From Flammeovirgaceae bacterium UBA2366 (lineage in GTDB: Bacteria > Bacteroidota > Bacteroidia > Cytophagales > Cyclobacteriaceae), in contig DDTK01000009.1 in NCBI GenBank assembly GCA_002344065.1, positions 44,213-108,212 on the forward strand: a stretch of DNA of 64,000 bases, in the 5' to 3' direction. Shown here one piece after another: positions 32,864-41,841 of the stretch. The translations under genes and the position numbers were made by a program. Positions within the stretch are counted from its first letter, which is position 1. Each line of letters opens with the position of its first letter. The notes under the pieces were generated by a model that was given only the letters and a program-made list of their open reading frames with translations, searched no databases and was not told where the DNA came from.

Positions 32864-34765
32864 TTAGAATTTGTAGCGAACAAAAGCCTCAATGGCTTCA
32901 TACTCGGCCAAACCAAGTTGATCATACGTTTTTGCTGTTGCCCGGTTACGATCTTCGGCCCGCACCCAAAATTCACGCGCATCGGTTCCTGGAAATAACG
33001 CACTATCTTTTTGTGATTGGTGTTTGAAGATGGCTCTTCTTTTACGCAATAATTCTTCCGGACTTAACGGCACGGCCATTTCTATCTGGTCGATATCCCA
33101 TTCTTGCCAGGCACCTCTGTACAGCCAAACGTAACAGTCTTTCATCCATGAATTTTTCTTCAACCGATCGATAGCTTTATAAATGGCCGCCAGGCATACA
33201 CGGTGTGTTCCGTGCGGATCGGAAAGGTCGCCCGCAGCATAAACCTGTTGGGGTTTAATCTTTACCAGCAGGTCTGAAATTATTTTAATATCGGGTTCAC
33301 CCAATGGTTTTTTCTTAACTAGCCCTGTTTCATAAAAAGGCATATCCAAAAAATGAATGTTATTTTCTGGAATACCCACATAACGACAGGCCGCCTTTGC
33401 CTCACCCCGCCTGATCAATCCTTTAATCATCATCACTTCGGGGCTGTCAATTTGACCAGGCCTCTTCTTCTTAATGGATTGAAGAACATTTTTAAAAAGC
33501 TGTTCACTTTTCATTTTAGCCAATCCAAACTGCTCACTGAAATCGTTTACAAAATCTGCGAAGCGAACAACGTCATCATCAAACACGGCAATGTTGCCAG
33601 AGGTTTGGTACGCTACATGAACTTCATGCCCCTGATCCACCAGTCGTAAAAAGGTTCCTCCCATTGAAATTACATCATCATCGGGGTGTGGGGAAAAAAT
33701 AATAACCCGTTTGGGAAAGGGCTTCGCGCGTTCCGGACGATTGGAATCATCTGCTTTAGGTTTACCCCCCGGCCAACCTGTAATAGTATGTTGTAACTCG
33801 TTAAAAATTCTGATGTTAACCTGATATGCTGATCCAAATGAAGTAACGATATCTCCCATACCATGCTCACTGTAATCATTGTTAGTGAGTTTGAGAATAG
33901 GTTTACCTAATTTCTGACAGAGCCAAACCACTGCTTTCCTGATTTGCTTATCATTCCAATGCTCGAGCGAGTCCAGCAGCCAGGGGGTTTTTACTTTCGT
34001 TAATTCCGAAGAAGCGGCCTCATCCAATACCACCAGTGTGTTTGAATGCAATTGAAGAAAGGATGAAGGATTTTGATCTGTAACAACTCCTTCCAGAGCT
34101 TTCTGTACAATGGGGGCTTTTCCCTCGCCCCAGGCCATCATGATAATGCGCCTGGATTTTAGTATGGTTCCTACGCCCATGGTGAGTGCCTTCTTCGGAA
34201 CGTTCTCTTCTCCAAAAAAATCACTTGCCGCATCCATGCTTGTGATGTGATCCAGGGTTATGAGTCGCGTGGTTGATTTTTCACTGGAGCCTGGTTCATT
34301 AAAACCAATGTGGCCGGTACGACCAATACCTAAAAGCTGGATATCAATACCGCCTAAATCATCAATCATCTTATCATACTTACGGCAGAAGGCAGGAATT
34401 TTATCTCTTGAAATAGTCCCATCCGGTATATGAATATTCCTTTTGGGAATATCAATATGATCAAACAGGTACTCATTCATAAACCGTACATAACTTTGAA
34501 GAGCATCTGGTTGCATGGGATAATACTCATCCAGGTTAAAAGTATAGACATTCTTAAAACTCAGTTTCTCCTTCTGATGCATGCGAATCAGTTCGGCATA
34601 CACACGGGTTGGCGTTGAGCCTGTGGCCAGTCCTAAAACACAGAACTTTTTTTGCTTCTGCCTTAACCGGATAAGTGACGCAATTTCTTTGGCAACAAAG
34701 ATTGAGGCTTCTTCAGATGAACCAAAGATTTTTACAGGTACTTTTTCAGGTGAGGGGTGTGCCAT
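32864..34765 (-). CDS. nagB: Glucosamine-6-phosphate deaminase fused to a PIG-L/LmbE-like deacetylase domain
   Basis: A 633-residue fusion. The N-terminal part (to about 260) is NagB: FCVLGLATGSTPTRVYAELI, NVYTFNLDEYYPMQ, GIGRTGHIGFNEPGS. The C-terminal part (from about 350) is an LmbE-like N-acetylglucosaminyl deacetylase fold: VIIFSPHPDDDVISMGGTFL, with the HPDDD metal motif and later DLSDPHGTHRV. NagB converts glucosamine-6-P to fructose-6-P; the long form is common in Bacteroidota. The added domain suggests combined deacetylation and deamination of GlcNAc-6-P, which is an inference. Last gene of the amino-sugar operon. Confidence 0.92.
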   Translation of the reverse strand: MAHPSPEKVPVKIFGSSEEASIFVAKEIASLIRLRQKQKKFCVLGLATGSTPTRVYAELIRMHQKEKLSFKNVYTFNLDEYYPMQPDALQSYVRFMNEYLFDHIDIPKRNIHIPDGTISRDKIPAFCRKYDKMIDDLGGIDIQLLGIGRTGHIGFNEPGSSEKSTTRLITLDHITSMDAASDFFGEENVPKKALTMGVGTILKSRRIIMMAWGEGKAPIVQKALEGVVTDQNPSSFLQLHSNTLVVLDEAASSELTKVKTPWLLDSLEHWNDKQIRKAVVWLCQKLGKPILKLTNNDYSEHGMGDIVTSFGSAYQVNIRIFNELQHTITGWPGGKPKADDSNRPERAKPFPKRVIIFSPHPDDDVISMGGTFLRLVDQGHEVHVAYQTSGNIAVFDDDVVRFADFVNDFSEQFGLAKMKSEQLFKNVLQSIKKKRPGQIDSPEVMMIKGLIRRGEAKAACRYVGIPENNIHFLDMPFYETGLVKKKPLGEPDIKIISDLLVKIKPQQVYAAGDLSDPHGTHRVCLAAIYKAIDRLKKNSWMKDCYVWLYRGAWQEWDIDQIEMAVPLSPEELLRKRRAIFKHQSQKDSALFPGTDAREFWVRAEDRNRATAKTYDQLGLAEYEAIEAFVRYKF

Positions 34766-34841
34766 GAAGGTATGACTTAATTTAAAAGAAAGTTAATACG
34801 TACTGAAATGAGATTTATATACAGGGCTGAAAATTTTATAA

Positions 34842-35423
34842 TCAGGCAAGTCGCCTCATGATCAACCCATTCACCAGTTCAAAAAACGAAAATGGATGCA
34901 ACGTACGCCAGTTCCCGATTTGTAAAGTTCCGCCCATGTTCACGTATTGATCGATGCGGTACTTTCTGAATTCCTGTTGAATAAAATCCGGGAACGATAC
35001 GGCTGCGATCCAACCCAATCCCTTTTCGTCATCCTCTACTTCATCAAACCACTCTTCATAGTACGAATCATCGGAACCATGAAAGTTGAGAATATTCTCG
35101 CCAATTAGAATAAATTTATTGATTCCAGCGGCCAGCAATTCATCAATAATATTTCTTTTAAGATGCATGATATCATTGTTGATGGTGTCGTTCCACTCGC
35201 CTATGAATTCAAGAATAACAAACCCAGCCCGGTAATCAGCGTACAGAATTTTAATGTATAGCGTTTCCGAGCCCATAAAATCCCATGCAGGATCTATATA
35301 GTAACCGTAAATCGTATCCGTGTATTGCTCGAAGTTGTAGGACTTCTCAAAAAAAGGTGAGCGCGGATCTTCCGATGAATTGTAATACTTCAGCCAATTC
35401 GAAAACGGTTCAATATCATGCAT
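34842..35423 (-). CDS. Hypothetical protein in the MurNAc-recycling operon
   Basis: About 193 residues from the ATG at 35423, overlapping the murQ stop by 8 bases. It starts MHDIEPFSNWLKYYNSSEDP and has no signal peptide or membrane segment. It is aromatic and acidic (TDTIYGYYIDPAWDFMGSET, DSYYEEWFDEVEDDEKGLGW). I recognise no domain; it looks like a conserved Bacteroidota family. Its place between murQ and nagB ties it to amino-sugar or cell-wall recycling, in the cytoplasm. Function unknown. Confidence 0.75.
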   Translation of the reverse strand: MHDIEPFSNWLKYYNSSEDPRSPFFEKSYNFEQYTDTIYGYYIDPAWDFMGSETLYIKILYADYRAGFVILEFIGEWNDTINNDIMHLKRNIIDELLAAGINKFILIGENILNFHGSDDSYYEEWFDEVEDDEKGLGWIAAVSFPDFIQQEFRKYRIDQYVNMGGTLQIGNWRTLHPFSFFELVNGLIMRRLA

Positions 35424-36225
35424 GCCCGGTGTAACTATCAATCACCCTGCGTACGCTTCCAAATTCTTTTAACAAGGCATCTGCTTTTTCCTGATCAACA
35501 CCAAGTTCTTCCATAATCATGCGTATGCCCCGGTCAACAAGTTTATTGTTGGTCAGTTGCATGTCCACCATTTTATTTCCCTTTACCCGGCCGAGCTTTA
35601 TCATAACCGTTGTTGAGATCATATTCAAGACCAGCTTCTGAGCTGTTCCTGCCTTCATACGGGTGCTTCCGGTAACAACTTCAGGGCCTACAATAATCTC
35701 AATGGGATAATCGGCTTGTTGAGCAACAGCCGTTTGCGTATTGCAGGTAATGCATGCTGTTACAATACCCTGTGCGCGCGCAGTCTTCAATCCACCAATC
35801 ACATACGGAGTTCTGCCCGAAGCCGCTATTCCAATCAGTACATCTTGCGCAGATATGTTGTGCATTTGTAAATCCTTCCACGCCTGTTCTGCATCGTCCT
35901 CAGCATGCTCAACGGCTTTTCGAATGGCCTGATCGCCCCCGGCAATCAACCCAATGACTTTTCCATGAGGCATACCATAGGTTGGTGGAATTTCACTGGC
36001 ATCCAAAATGCCTAATCTTCCACTGGTACCTGCGCCTATATAAAACAGTCGTCCGCCACTACTCATTTTTTCAACGATTACCCCTACTAACTTCTCTACC
36101 TGGGGTATTACCTTTTCAATCGCCAACGGAACTGACTTATCCTCTTTATTGATGCTGGTCAGCAATTCATGAACACTCATCTTTTCCAGATGATTGTAAT
36201 AGGAAGATGATTCGGTTATGGACAT
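35416..36225 (-). CDS. murQ: N-acetylmuramic acid 6-phosphate etherase MurQ
   Basis: A 269-residue SIS-fold etherase: LFYIGAGTSGRLGILDASEI, PPTYGMPHGKVIGLIAGGDQ, QDVLIGIAASGRTPYVIGGL and VTGSTRMKAGTAQKLVLNMI. The E83/E114-type catalytic glutamates cannot be numbered exactly but fall in DASEIPP and KAVEHAEDD. It splits the lactyl ether of MurNAc-6-P to give GlcNAc-6-P. It follows the kinase gene by 2 bases and precedes an unknown gene and nagB, defining a MurNAc-salvage operon. Confidence 0.95.
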   Translation of the reverse strand: MSITESSSYYNHLEKMSVHELLTSINKEDKSVPLAIEKVIPQVEKLVGVIVEKMSSGGRLFYIGAGTSGRLGILDASEIPPTYGMPHGKVIGLIAGGDQAIRKAVEHAEDDAEQAWKDLQMHNISAQDVLIGIAASGRTPYVIGGLKTARAQGIVTACITCNTQTAVAQQADYPIEIIVGPEVVTGSTRMKAGTAQKLVLNMISTTVMIKLGRVKGNKMVDMQLTNNKLVDRGIRMIMEELGVDQEKADALLKEFGSVRRVIDSYTGHA

Positions 36226-36227
36226 GT

Positions 36228-37073
36228 TTATTTCAGATCCTTCTTGTGATATAATGTAAGTCCGGCAATGGGGCTTTCCAATATATTTTTTACAGTAATG
36301 CCTTTGTCATTGGCTACTTGCCTCAAAATATCGCTGAAGTAAAACGCTACGGAACCAACAAAATGCACTCTCAGTTCATCATATTTCTCGTACCGCATTA
36401 CATTCTTCTCCATAAATTCACTGAACCCATCGTACACCAACTTATAGCAATAGGGTTCTTTCAAATGCTGAAAAATAAAATGAGAGAAGCTTCCTAAAAA
36501 ACGGCTGGGCATTTCCTGACTATATACACGACTCAATATTTCATCACGATCCATAGGAAATCTTTTTTTAAAATAGTCCCACAGTTTCTCCGGTAAATCC
36601 TTTCGCAAATAATCAGCAACTATCTTTTTCCCCATCCATGCTCCGGAGCCTTCATCACCCAATACATAGCCCAATGAGGTTACGTTCTCAACTATGCGAA
36701 CACCATCGTAATAACAAGAGTTCGAACCTGTTCCCAAAATGCAGGCTATGCCGGGATCTTCACCGCACAACGCTCGGGCTGCGGCCAGCAAATCGTGCCA
36801 TACTTCAATATGAGCATCGGTAAAATAGCGCTCCAGGGCCATGCGGATCATTTGCCTGTTTTTATCAGATGAACAGCCTGTGCCGTAATAAAAAATCTTC
36901 TCTACCCGATGCTTAACCTGGGGCACTAAAACTTCCCGCACCTCCTGATCAAACTGCTCGATAGGCTGATAATAAGGATTATAGCCAATGGATTGGGCTT
37001 GTTCAATGCCACCATCAGCGTTGAGTATTCGCCAATCTGTTTTAGAAGCACCGCTATCAGCAATCAGAATCAT
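36228..37073 (-). CDS. BadF/BadG family amino-sugar kinase
   Basis: A 281-residue kinase of the ROK-like/BadF ATPase superfamily, similar to N-acetylglucosamine kinases. It opens MILIADSGASKTDWRIL (phosphate 1), has CILGTGSNSCYYDGVRIV (phosphate 2) and a GYVLGDEGSGAWMGKKI loop. Because it sits first in an operon with murQ and nagB, the substrate is likely MurNAc or GlcNAc, as with MurK-type kinases, but the sugar specificity cannot be read from sequence. No signal; cytoplasmic. Confidence 0.88.
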   Translation of the reverse strand: MILIADSGASKTDWRILNADGGIEQAQSIGYNPYYQPIEQFDQEVREVLVPQVKHRVEKIFYYGTGCSSDKNRQMIRMALERYFTDAHIEVWHDLLAAARALCGEDPGIACILGTGSNSCYYDGVRIVENVTSLGYVLGDEGSGAWMGKKIVADYLRKDLPEKLWDYFKKRFPMDRDEILSRVYSQEMPSRFLGSFSHFIFQHLKEPYCYKLVYDGFSEFMEKNVMRYEKYDELRVHFVGSVAFYFSDILRQVANDKGITVKNILESPIAGLTLYHKKDLK

Positions 37074-37083
37074 ATTCGTTTTT

Positions 37084-37116
37084 AGTCGTCCTACGACTCA
37101 AAGTCGTAGGACGACT
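37084..37116. repeat. Perfect hairpin overlapping the RAYT gene 3' end
   Basis: AGTCGTCCTACGACT (37084-37098), loop CAA, AGTCGTAGGACGACT (37102-37116): a 15-base perfect inverted repeat. Read on the minus strand it encodes the last residues and stop codon of the adjacent transposase (YDKSSYDFES). It looks like a REP unit of a RAYT family, with GTAG in the stem. Confidence 0.85.
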
Positions 37117-37507
37117 TATCGTAGTTTATTACTTTTTTACTTAAGGTATAGAATCTTTCCGTATCCAGTGGAATATCTAATAATTTATTGGCCAGCAAAC
37201 GGTCTACAAATCTATCCTCCTGTTTCCAATATGTATTGAATGAAGAGTATTGCCAGTCTTCCATAGCATCAATGAGCCCTGCTTTCAAAGGGTTTTGATG
37301 GATATAGTGCAAACAAATTGAGCCAATTTCACTTGAGATAATTTTCTTAATTTTTGTGTGTTGTTGAAATAAACTCCCTAATCTATTCTCCTGTTTGTGA
37401 ATCGCTCTCGTGTAAGAACTTAACATTATCCTAAGATCAGCAGAAAATTTTTTGTGAACAAAGGTTTCGCGAGTATTAATCAAAAGATGAAAATGATTTG
37501 GCATCAT
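37091..37507 (-). mobile_element. REP-associated tyrosine transposase (RAYT), N-terminally truncated
   Basis: A 138-residue Y1-type (IS200-like) transposase: MMPNHFHLLINTRETFVHKK carries the HxH (HFH) metal-binding pair, followed by SAdlrimlssYTRAIHKQEN and the conserved FQQHTKIKKI and LHYIHQNPLKAGLIDAMEDW, with YTRAIHKQ as catalytic Tyr region. Usual RAYT proteins have some 40-50 more N-terminal residues; here the frame meets a TAA 6 codons upstream of the first ATG. It lies in a 37074-37543 gap next to the recycling operon and ends inside a perfect hairpin. Probably inactive or remnant. Confidence 0.8.
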
Positions 37508-37543
37508 ACAATTGATTAATCTCCATTAAGAAAGTAAATCACT

Positions 37544-37789
37544 TCATTGTGAATCTAATCGTCCAATCACCTTAAACTTATCAAACACCTTGTCAGTATG
37601 AGGGGCATCTTTCAGTTCATCTGTCAGATCCTGCCCGGCCCAGTGCTCGTAATGCTTTCCGGTTTTCCATAAGCGCGACTCCGTAACTTCGTAAATCATA
37701 CCCCTGAAGGCAACCCATACCTGGGGCTTGTCCTGCCCATTCCGTAAAGCCAACTGTGCGGTGGTATATGTAGGCAACTCCTCACTCAT
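37544..37789 (-). CDS. Cytochrome b5-like heme/steroid-binding domain protein
   Basis: An 81-residue protein: LPTYTTAQLALRNGQDKPQV, VAFRGMIYEVTESRLWKTGK, HYEHWAGQDLTDELKDAPHT, DKVFDKFKVIG. The family (COG4892, predicted heme/steroid binding) is a minimal cytochrome b5 fold; the heme-liganding histidines would be in GKHYEHWAG and APHTD. It is the distal gene of a pair with the RDD gene, overlapping by 1 base (TAATG-like), and could be a small redox or ligand-binding protein. Confidence 0.85.
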   Translation of the reverse strand: MSEELPTYTTAQLALRNGQDKPQVWVAFRGMIYEVTESRLWKTGKHYEHWAGQDLTDELKDAPHTDKVFDKFKVIGRLDSQ

Positions 37790-38502
37790 TATTTACCGGC
37801 TGTGATGTGTCCGTAATCTTTAACGATTGTGTACAGAAATTTCACGGGAGGCAAGTCTGTTTGGATACCCAAACTATTCTTAATTTTTTCAGTAACCGCC
37901 ATAACGGGCAACGAATTACCGGTGGTGCGATTAACCTCCAGCGCTTGTTGAATCAATTCAATATCCTGGTCATTCAATTGAATCACCTGTTGAAAGGTTG
38001 GCGTGTAGGTGTCATCAGTAATCGTAAATACTTCCTTTGCTGTAACGGCTCGTTGCTCAACCAGTTTAACTACGGTAGTACCTGCAGCAATATCGCCTAA
38101 CCGTTGCCCCTTGCCACTAACGGCTATGGTAAACAACGCTATGGCACCCGACAATAAATCAATTTCAAAAAGGCGAACCAACCACCGGATGATGTAATTA
38201 CCAATGGTAGCCGGTGTGCCGTCAAGCCGTACAACTTTTATATTCATTTGTCGCTTTCCCGGACTTTGGCCATTCATAAAAATTTCGAAGAACAAGTGAT
38301 ACAGGAACGGAGGTATGACCAACACTCCGATTATCAAAGCCGTAGACCCCACACTTCCAGAGACCAAAATGAAAAAGATCAGGATGAAGTATGCGATGAT
38401 GATAAAGACATCAATAAAATAAGCCAAAATGCGATCACCCAAACTGGCTACAGGGTAATCAATAACAACATTTTGGGTGGTTCGTACACTAACGGTTTGC
38501 AT
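37789..38502 (-). CDS. RDD family membrane protein
   Basis: The start is taken at the ATG at 38502 (MQTVSVRTTQNVVIDYPVAS), giving 237 residues; the longer upstream frame reads through a promoter region. The RDD domain shows R at SLGDRILAYFID, the two D positions and GQSPGKRQMNIKVVRLDGTP. Four hydrophobic segments precede a cytoplasmic C-terminal region. RDD proteins are of unknown transport or regulatory role. It is divergent from the dipeptidase gene at 38541 and stands next to the MoxR operon, a common grouping in Bacteroidota. Confidence 0.85.
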   Translation of the reverse strand: MQTVSVRTTQNVVIDYPVASLGDRILAYFIDVFIIIAYFILIFFILVSGSVGSTALIIGVLVIPPFLYHLFFEIFMNGQSPGKRQMNIKVVRLDGTPATIGNYIIRWLVRLFEIDLLSGAIALFTIAVSGKGQRLGDIAAGTTVVKLVEQRAVTAKEVFTITDDTYTPTFQQVIQLNDQDIELIQQALEVNRTTGNSLPVMAVTEKIKNSLGIQTDLPPVKFLYTIVKDYGHITAGK

Positions 38503-38540
38503 CCGGTTTGAAAATGAATAATATTGAACAAACTTAATTA

Positions 38541-39791
38541 ATGATGCAAAGTAAAGATTTAATACTTGCCGCGCTGATTCTGGTAATGGCAGCCTGTACA
38601 ACGAAAGAAAAAATTGACTACACAGCCTTGCCCGAAGAAAAGCTTCGCCAGGTAGCTGATTCGCTGGCGCATGCCTATATTATTACCGATGGCCATGTTG
38701 ATCTGCCGTATCGCTTAAAGGTTAAGAATTTCCGGCTCGAAAAAGAATTTCTGGGTATACCCATCAGCACAGAAGATGGCGATTTTGATTTTGAACGTGC
38801 AAAAAAAGGCGGACTGGATGCCCCCTTTATGTCCATATATATTCCCTCTGAGAATCAATTAAAGCCCGATATGGGTAAGCCGCTTGCCGATTCACTGATT
38901 GATATGATTCGTGGTATCGCAGCAGCACACCCCGATAAGTTTGGATTAGCCGGAACACCCGCTGAAGTTGATGCCCATTTTGCAGCAGGTAGAATTGCTT
39001 TGCCCATGGGCATGGAAAATGGTGCGCCTATTGGTAATGACATCGCTAATGTGAAATACTTTTTTGATCGCGGTATACGCTACATAACACTAACCCACGG
39101 CAAAGACAATCAGATTTGCGATTCATCGTACGACACACTCAATACCTGGAATGGATTAAGTCCGTTTGGCGAAGACGTAGTTCGTGAAATGAACCGTGTG
39201 GGAATTATGGTTGACATCTCGCATGTATCTGACAGTACGTTTTATGATGTGCTAAAAATTACCAAAGCACCGGTGATTGCATCGCACTCTTCATTGCGTT
39301 ATTTCACACCCGGCTGGCAGCGTAATATGGATGATGCTATGGTAAAAGCATTAAAAGAAAATGGGGGTGTTATTCAAATAAACTTTGGTTCAACTTTCTT
39401 AGACTCTGCCGTATCCAAAGCCAACACGGAGAATCGCCAAAAACTGCAGGCTATTTTAAAAGAAAAAGGATTGGGTTTCCGTGATGAAGCAGCCAAACCT
39501 GTAATTGAAGAATTCCGGAAAGCAAACCCATCGCTTTACGCGGATGTAAAGACTGTAGCCGATCATATCGATCGTGTTGTACAATTAGCGGGCATTGATC
39601 ATGTGGGTATTGGCTCCGACTATGATGGTGTGGGCGACAGCTTACCCACCGGATTAAAGGATGTATCGCAATACCCAAACCTGATTTATGAATTATTGCG
39701 CAGAGGCTACTCACCTGAAGACATCGGAAAAATTTGTTACAAAAACGTGTGGAGGGTTTGGAATAGAGTAATTGAGGTGTCTGAATTGTAA
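38541..39791 (+). CDS. Membrane dipeptidase (M19, renal dipeptidase family), lipoprotein
   Basis: A 416-residue lipoprotein (LILAALILVMAAC). The metal-dependent M19 fold shows IITDGHVDLPYRLKVKNFRL (HxD), the ligand Glu in LPMGMENGAPIGNDIANVKY, VDISHVSDSTFYDVLKITKA, SHSSLRYFTPGWQRN (SHS) and GIDHVGIGSDYDGVGDSLPT. These zinc enzymes split dipeptides with D- or L-residues, including cell-wall peptides. It shares a short divergent promoter with the RDD gene. Located in the outer membrane or periplasm. Confidence 0.93.
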   Translation: MMQSKDLILAALILVMAACTTKEKIDYTALPEEKLRQVADSLAHAYIITDGHVDLPYRLKVKNFRLEKEFLGIPISTEDGDFDFERAKKGGLDAPFMSIYIPSENQLKPDMGKPLADSLIDMIRGIAAAHPDKFGLAGTPAEVDAHFAAGRIALPMGMENGAPIGNDIANVKYFFDRGIRYITLTHGKDNQICDSSYDTLNTWNGLSPFGEDVVREMNRVGIMVDISHVSDSTFYDVLKITKAPVIASHSSLRYFTPGWQRNMDDAMVKALKENGGVIQINFGSTFLDSAVSKANTENRQKLQAILKEKGLGFRDEAAKPVIEEFRKANPSLYADVKTVADHIDRVVQLAGIDHVGIGSDYDGVGDSLPTGLKDVSQYPNLIYELLRRGYSPEDIGKICYKNVWRVWNRVIEVSEL

Positions 39792-39902
39792 CGTGTTTGG
39801 TTTCCGGTTAGCTAGTCTCCAGTTACCGGCAACAGGAAGCTGGCAACCCCCACGAGGAACCCAAAGAAACCCGTAACTTGCAGCCTGTAACCCGTAGTCC
39901 CC

Positions 39903-40874
39903 GTGCGTGAAGCCGCTTTTGTAAAACGTAATCAGCAACGCTGGCAGGAAATTGAGCAAACGCTGACAGCAAAAGGTCGTCCACATCCGGACCGTTTGGC
40001 CGAAATTTTTATTCAGCTAACGGATGATCTTTCGTTTGCCCGTACCCAATATCCAAAAAGCCGGGTAACACAATACCTGAATAACCTGGCCTCGAAGATT
40101 CACCTTGAGATTTACAAAAACAAAAAGGAAGAGAAGAACCGGTTCATCACCTTCTGGAAGTTTGAACTTCCTATGGTAATGTTTGAGTCGAGGAAGCCGC
40201 TGCTCTATGCCTTTCTCATTTTTACAGTTGCCATACTCATTGGTGGTGCCTCTGCTTATTATGATGAAACATTTGTTCGCCTGATTTTAGGTGACGCGTA
40301 CGTAAATATGACGCTTGAAAATATTGAAAAAGGAAATCCTACAGCAGTATTCAGCGGCAGTTCAGAGGGTGATATGTTCTTTGCCATAACTTTCAACAAT
40401 ATTCGGGTTTCATTTTATGCTTTCGTAGCCGGCTTGTTTTTCTCTTTAGGAACCGGCTATATTCTTTTTTCAAATGGCATAATGGTGGGCGCTATTTATT
40501 CTTTCTTCCTGAAAAAAGAGTTAGCGGCAAATGCCTTTTCGGTCATCATGCTTCATGGTACCATTGAGCTTTCGGTAATTGTTGTTGCCGGGGCTGCCGG
40601 CCTGGTGATGGGGAATAGTTTTTTGTTTCCGGGTACTTATTCGCGGTTGGATTCATTTAAGCAGGGCGTGTTAAAAGGTGTAAAAATTGTTATGGGGCTC
40701 GTTCCGTTTTTTATTCTGGCGGGATTTATAGAATCTTTTATTACCCGGTATGCTTTTATGCACTGGAGCCTGAAAACCATTATTATCAGCTTGTCGGCCT
40801 GGCTTATACTGTATTATTTCGTTATTTATCCATACAAATTGGTTAACCATGGAAAGCAACTTCACGCCCATTGA
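39903..40874 (+). CDS. SpoIIM family (stage II sporulation protein M-like) membrane protein
   Basis: A 323-residue protein starting at GTG 39903, which places REAAFVKRNQQRWQEIEQTL at the N-terminus, as in family members. Residues about 95-310 hold five to six membrane segments (LIGGASAYYDETFVRLILGD and NNIRVSFYAFVAGLFFSLGT, GYILFSNGIMVGAIYSF). ITFNNIRVSFYAFVAGLF matches the SpoIIM/DUF95 core. First gene of the long operon 39903-46275. Non-sporulating bacteria use such proteins in envelope maintenance; the exact role is unknown. 39792-39902 has no gene. Confidence 0.85.
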   Translation: MREAAFVKRNQQRWQEIEQTLTAKGRPHPDRLAEIFIQLTDDLSFARTQYPKSRVTQYLNNLASKIHLEIYKNKKEEKNRFITFWKFELPMVMFESRKPLLYAFLIFTVAILIGGASAYYDETFVRLILGDAYVNMTLENIEKGNPTAVFSGSSEGDMFFAITFNNIRVSFYAFVAGLFFSLGTGYILFSNGIMVGAIYSFFLKKELAANAFSVIMLHGTIELSVIVVAGAAGLVMGNSFLFPGTYSRLDSFKQGVLKGVKIVMGLVPFFILAGFIESFITRYAFMHWSLKTIIISLSAWLILYYFVIYPYKLVNHGKQLHAH

Positions 40875-41841
40875 ATTTCAAAAAGCAAGGGATTTCAGCA
40901 ATAAAATGAATGCTACGTTTGAGTTTCTTAAGCAGAACTTCAAACCCTTTTTCAAAAGTCTGCTTTTCATAGCCGGACCGCCAATGTTGGTGGGCAGCGT
41001 GTTGGCCGGCAGTCTTTATTCAGGATATTTTGGCTTTATCGGCAACATGAGTCGTAATCAGGGGAATCCTGATGTTATTACCGACTACCTGGACTCACCC
41101 ATGTTATGGGTAGAGATTACGTTGGCGGTTTTGCTCATGTTTCTTAGCGGGGTGATGATCGTTGCGGTAGTGTATAACTACATGATGGAGTACGATGCCC
41201 GGAAAAGTAATGACATTGATGTTAACACCATTTGGGAAAGAGTGCGCAACTCGTTGCCCATGTATTTCGGCACTATCTTTCTGTATTGGATATTACTGAT
41301 TGCTGCATACCTGTTGGTTATTCTTGTAATTATTGGTGCCACGGCTATTTCTCCATGGCTTGCTTTTTTTGGTGGCGTGGCTGTTTTCATCGGCTTTATG
41401 TATGCTATTATTTCGCTTTCCTTACTCTTTATTATAAGAGCTTATGAAAAGATTGGCTTTTTTGAAGCCATGTCCAGATGCTTTACATTAATTCGCGATA
41501 AGTGGTGGAGCACGTTTGGATTGCTCGTTATTCTTTCACTGGTTCAAAGCACTATCTCATCACTCTTTCTCATTCCGTGGTACATTAATTTCTTTGTGAG
41601 CATGATGCACTCTATTGATGGAAACCCGTTTCAGGAACCATCGTTTACACAGGAGCTGATCAACAATATATTTATGACACTTTACTTCATTGTGAGTTTC
41701 TTGCTTTATTCATTACCACTGATAGCACTTGCCTTTCAATACTTCAACCTGGTTGAACTAAAAGAAGCCAAAGGTTTACTCTCCCGTATAAACACCATCG
41801 GTCAGCCGGTTGAGAACAGTAAAACGGATGAGCAGTATTAG
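40849..41841 (+). CDS. Multi-spanning membrane protein of the MoxR operon
   Basis: A 330-residue protein starting MESNFTPIEFQKARDFSNKM and overlapping the SpoIIM-like gene by 26 bases. Six hydrophobic segments are visible (FKSLLFIAGPPMLVGSVLAG, ITLAVLLMFLSGVMIVAVVY, IFLYWILLIAAYLLVILVII). It resembles uncharacterised glycerophosphoryl-diesterase-membrane-domain or DUF4013-like proteins that occur in this gene order. The cytoplasmic end (RINTIGQPVENSKTDEQY) overlaps the next gene. Function unknown. Confidence 0.8.
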   Translation: MESNFTPIEFQKARDFSNKMNATFEFLKQNFKPFFKSLLFIAGPPMLVGSVLAGSLYSGYFGFIGNMSRNQGNPDVITDYLDSPMLWVEITLAVLLMFLSGVMIVAVVYNYMMEYDARKSNDIDVNTIWERVRNSLPMYFGTIFLYWILLIAAYLLVILVIIGATAISPWLAFFGGVAVFIGFMYAIISLSLLFIIRAYEKIGFFEAMSRCFTLIRDKWWSTFGLLVILSLVQSTISSLFLIPWYINFFVSMMHSIDGNPFQEPSFTQELINNIFMTLYFIVSFLLYSLPLIALAFQYFNLVELKEAKGLLSRINTIGQPVENSKTDEQY

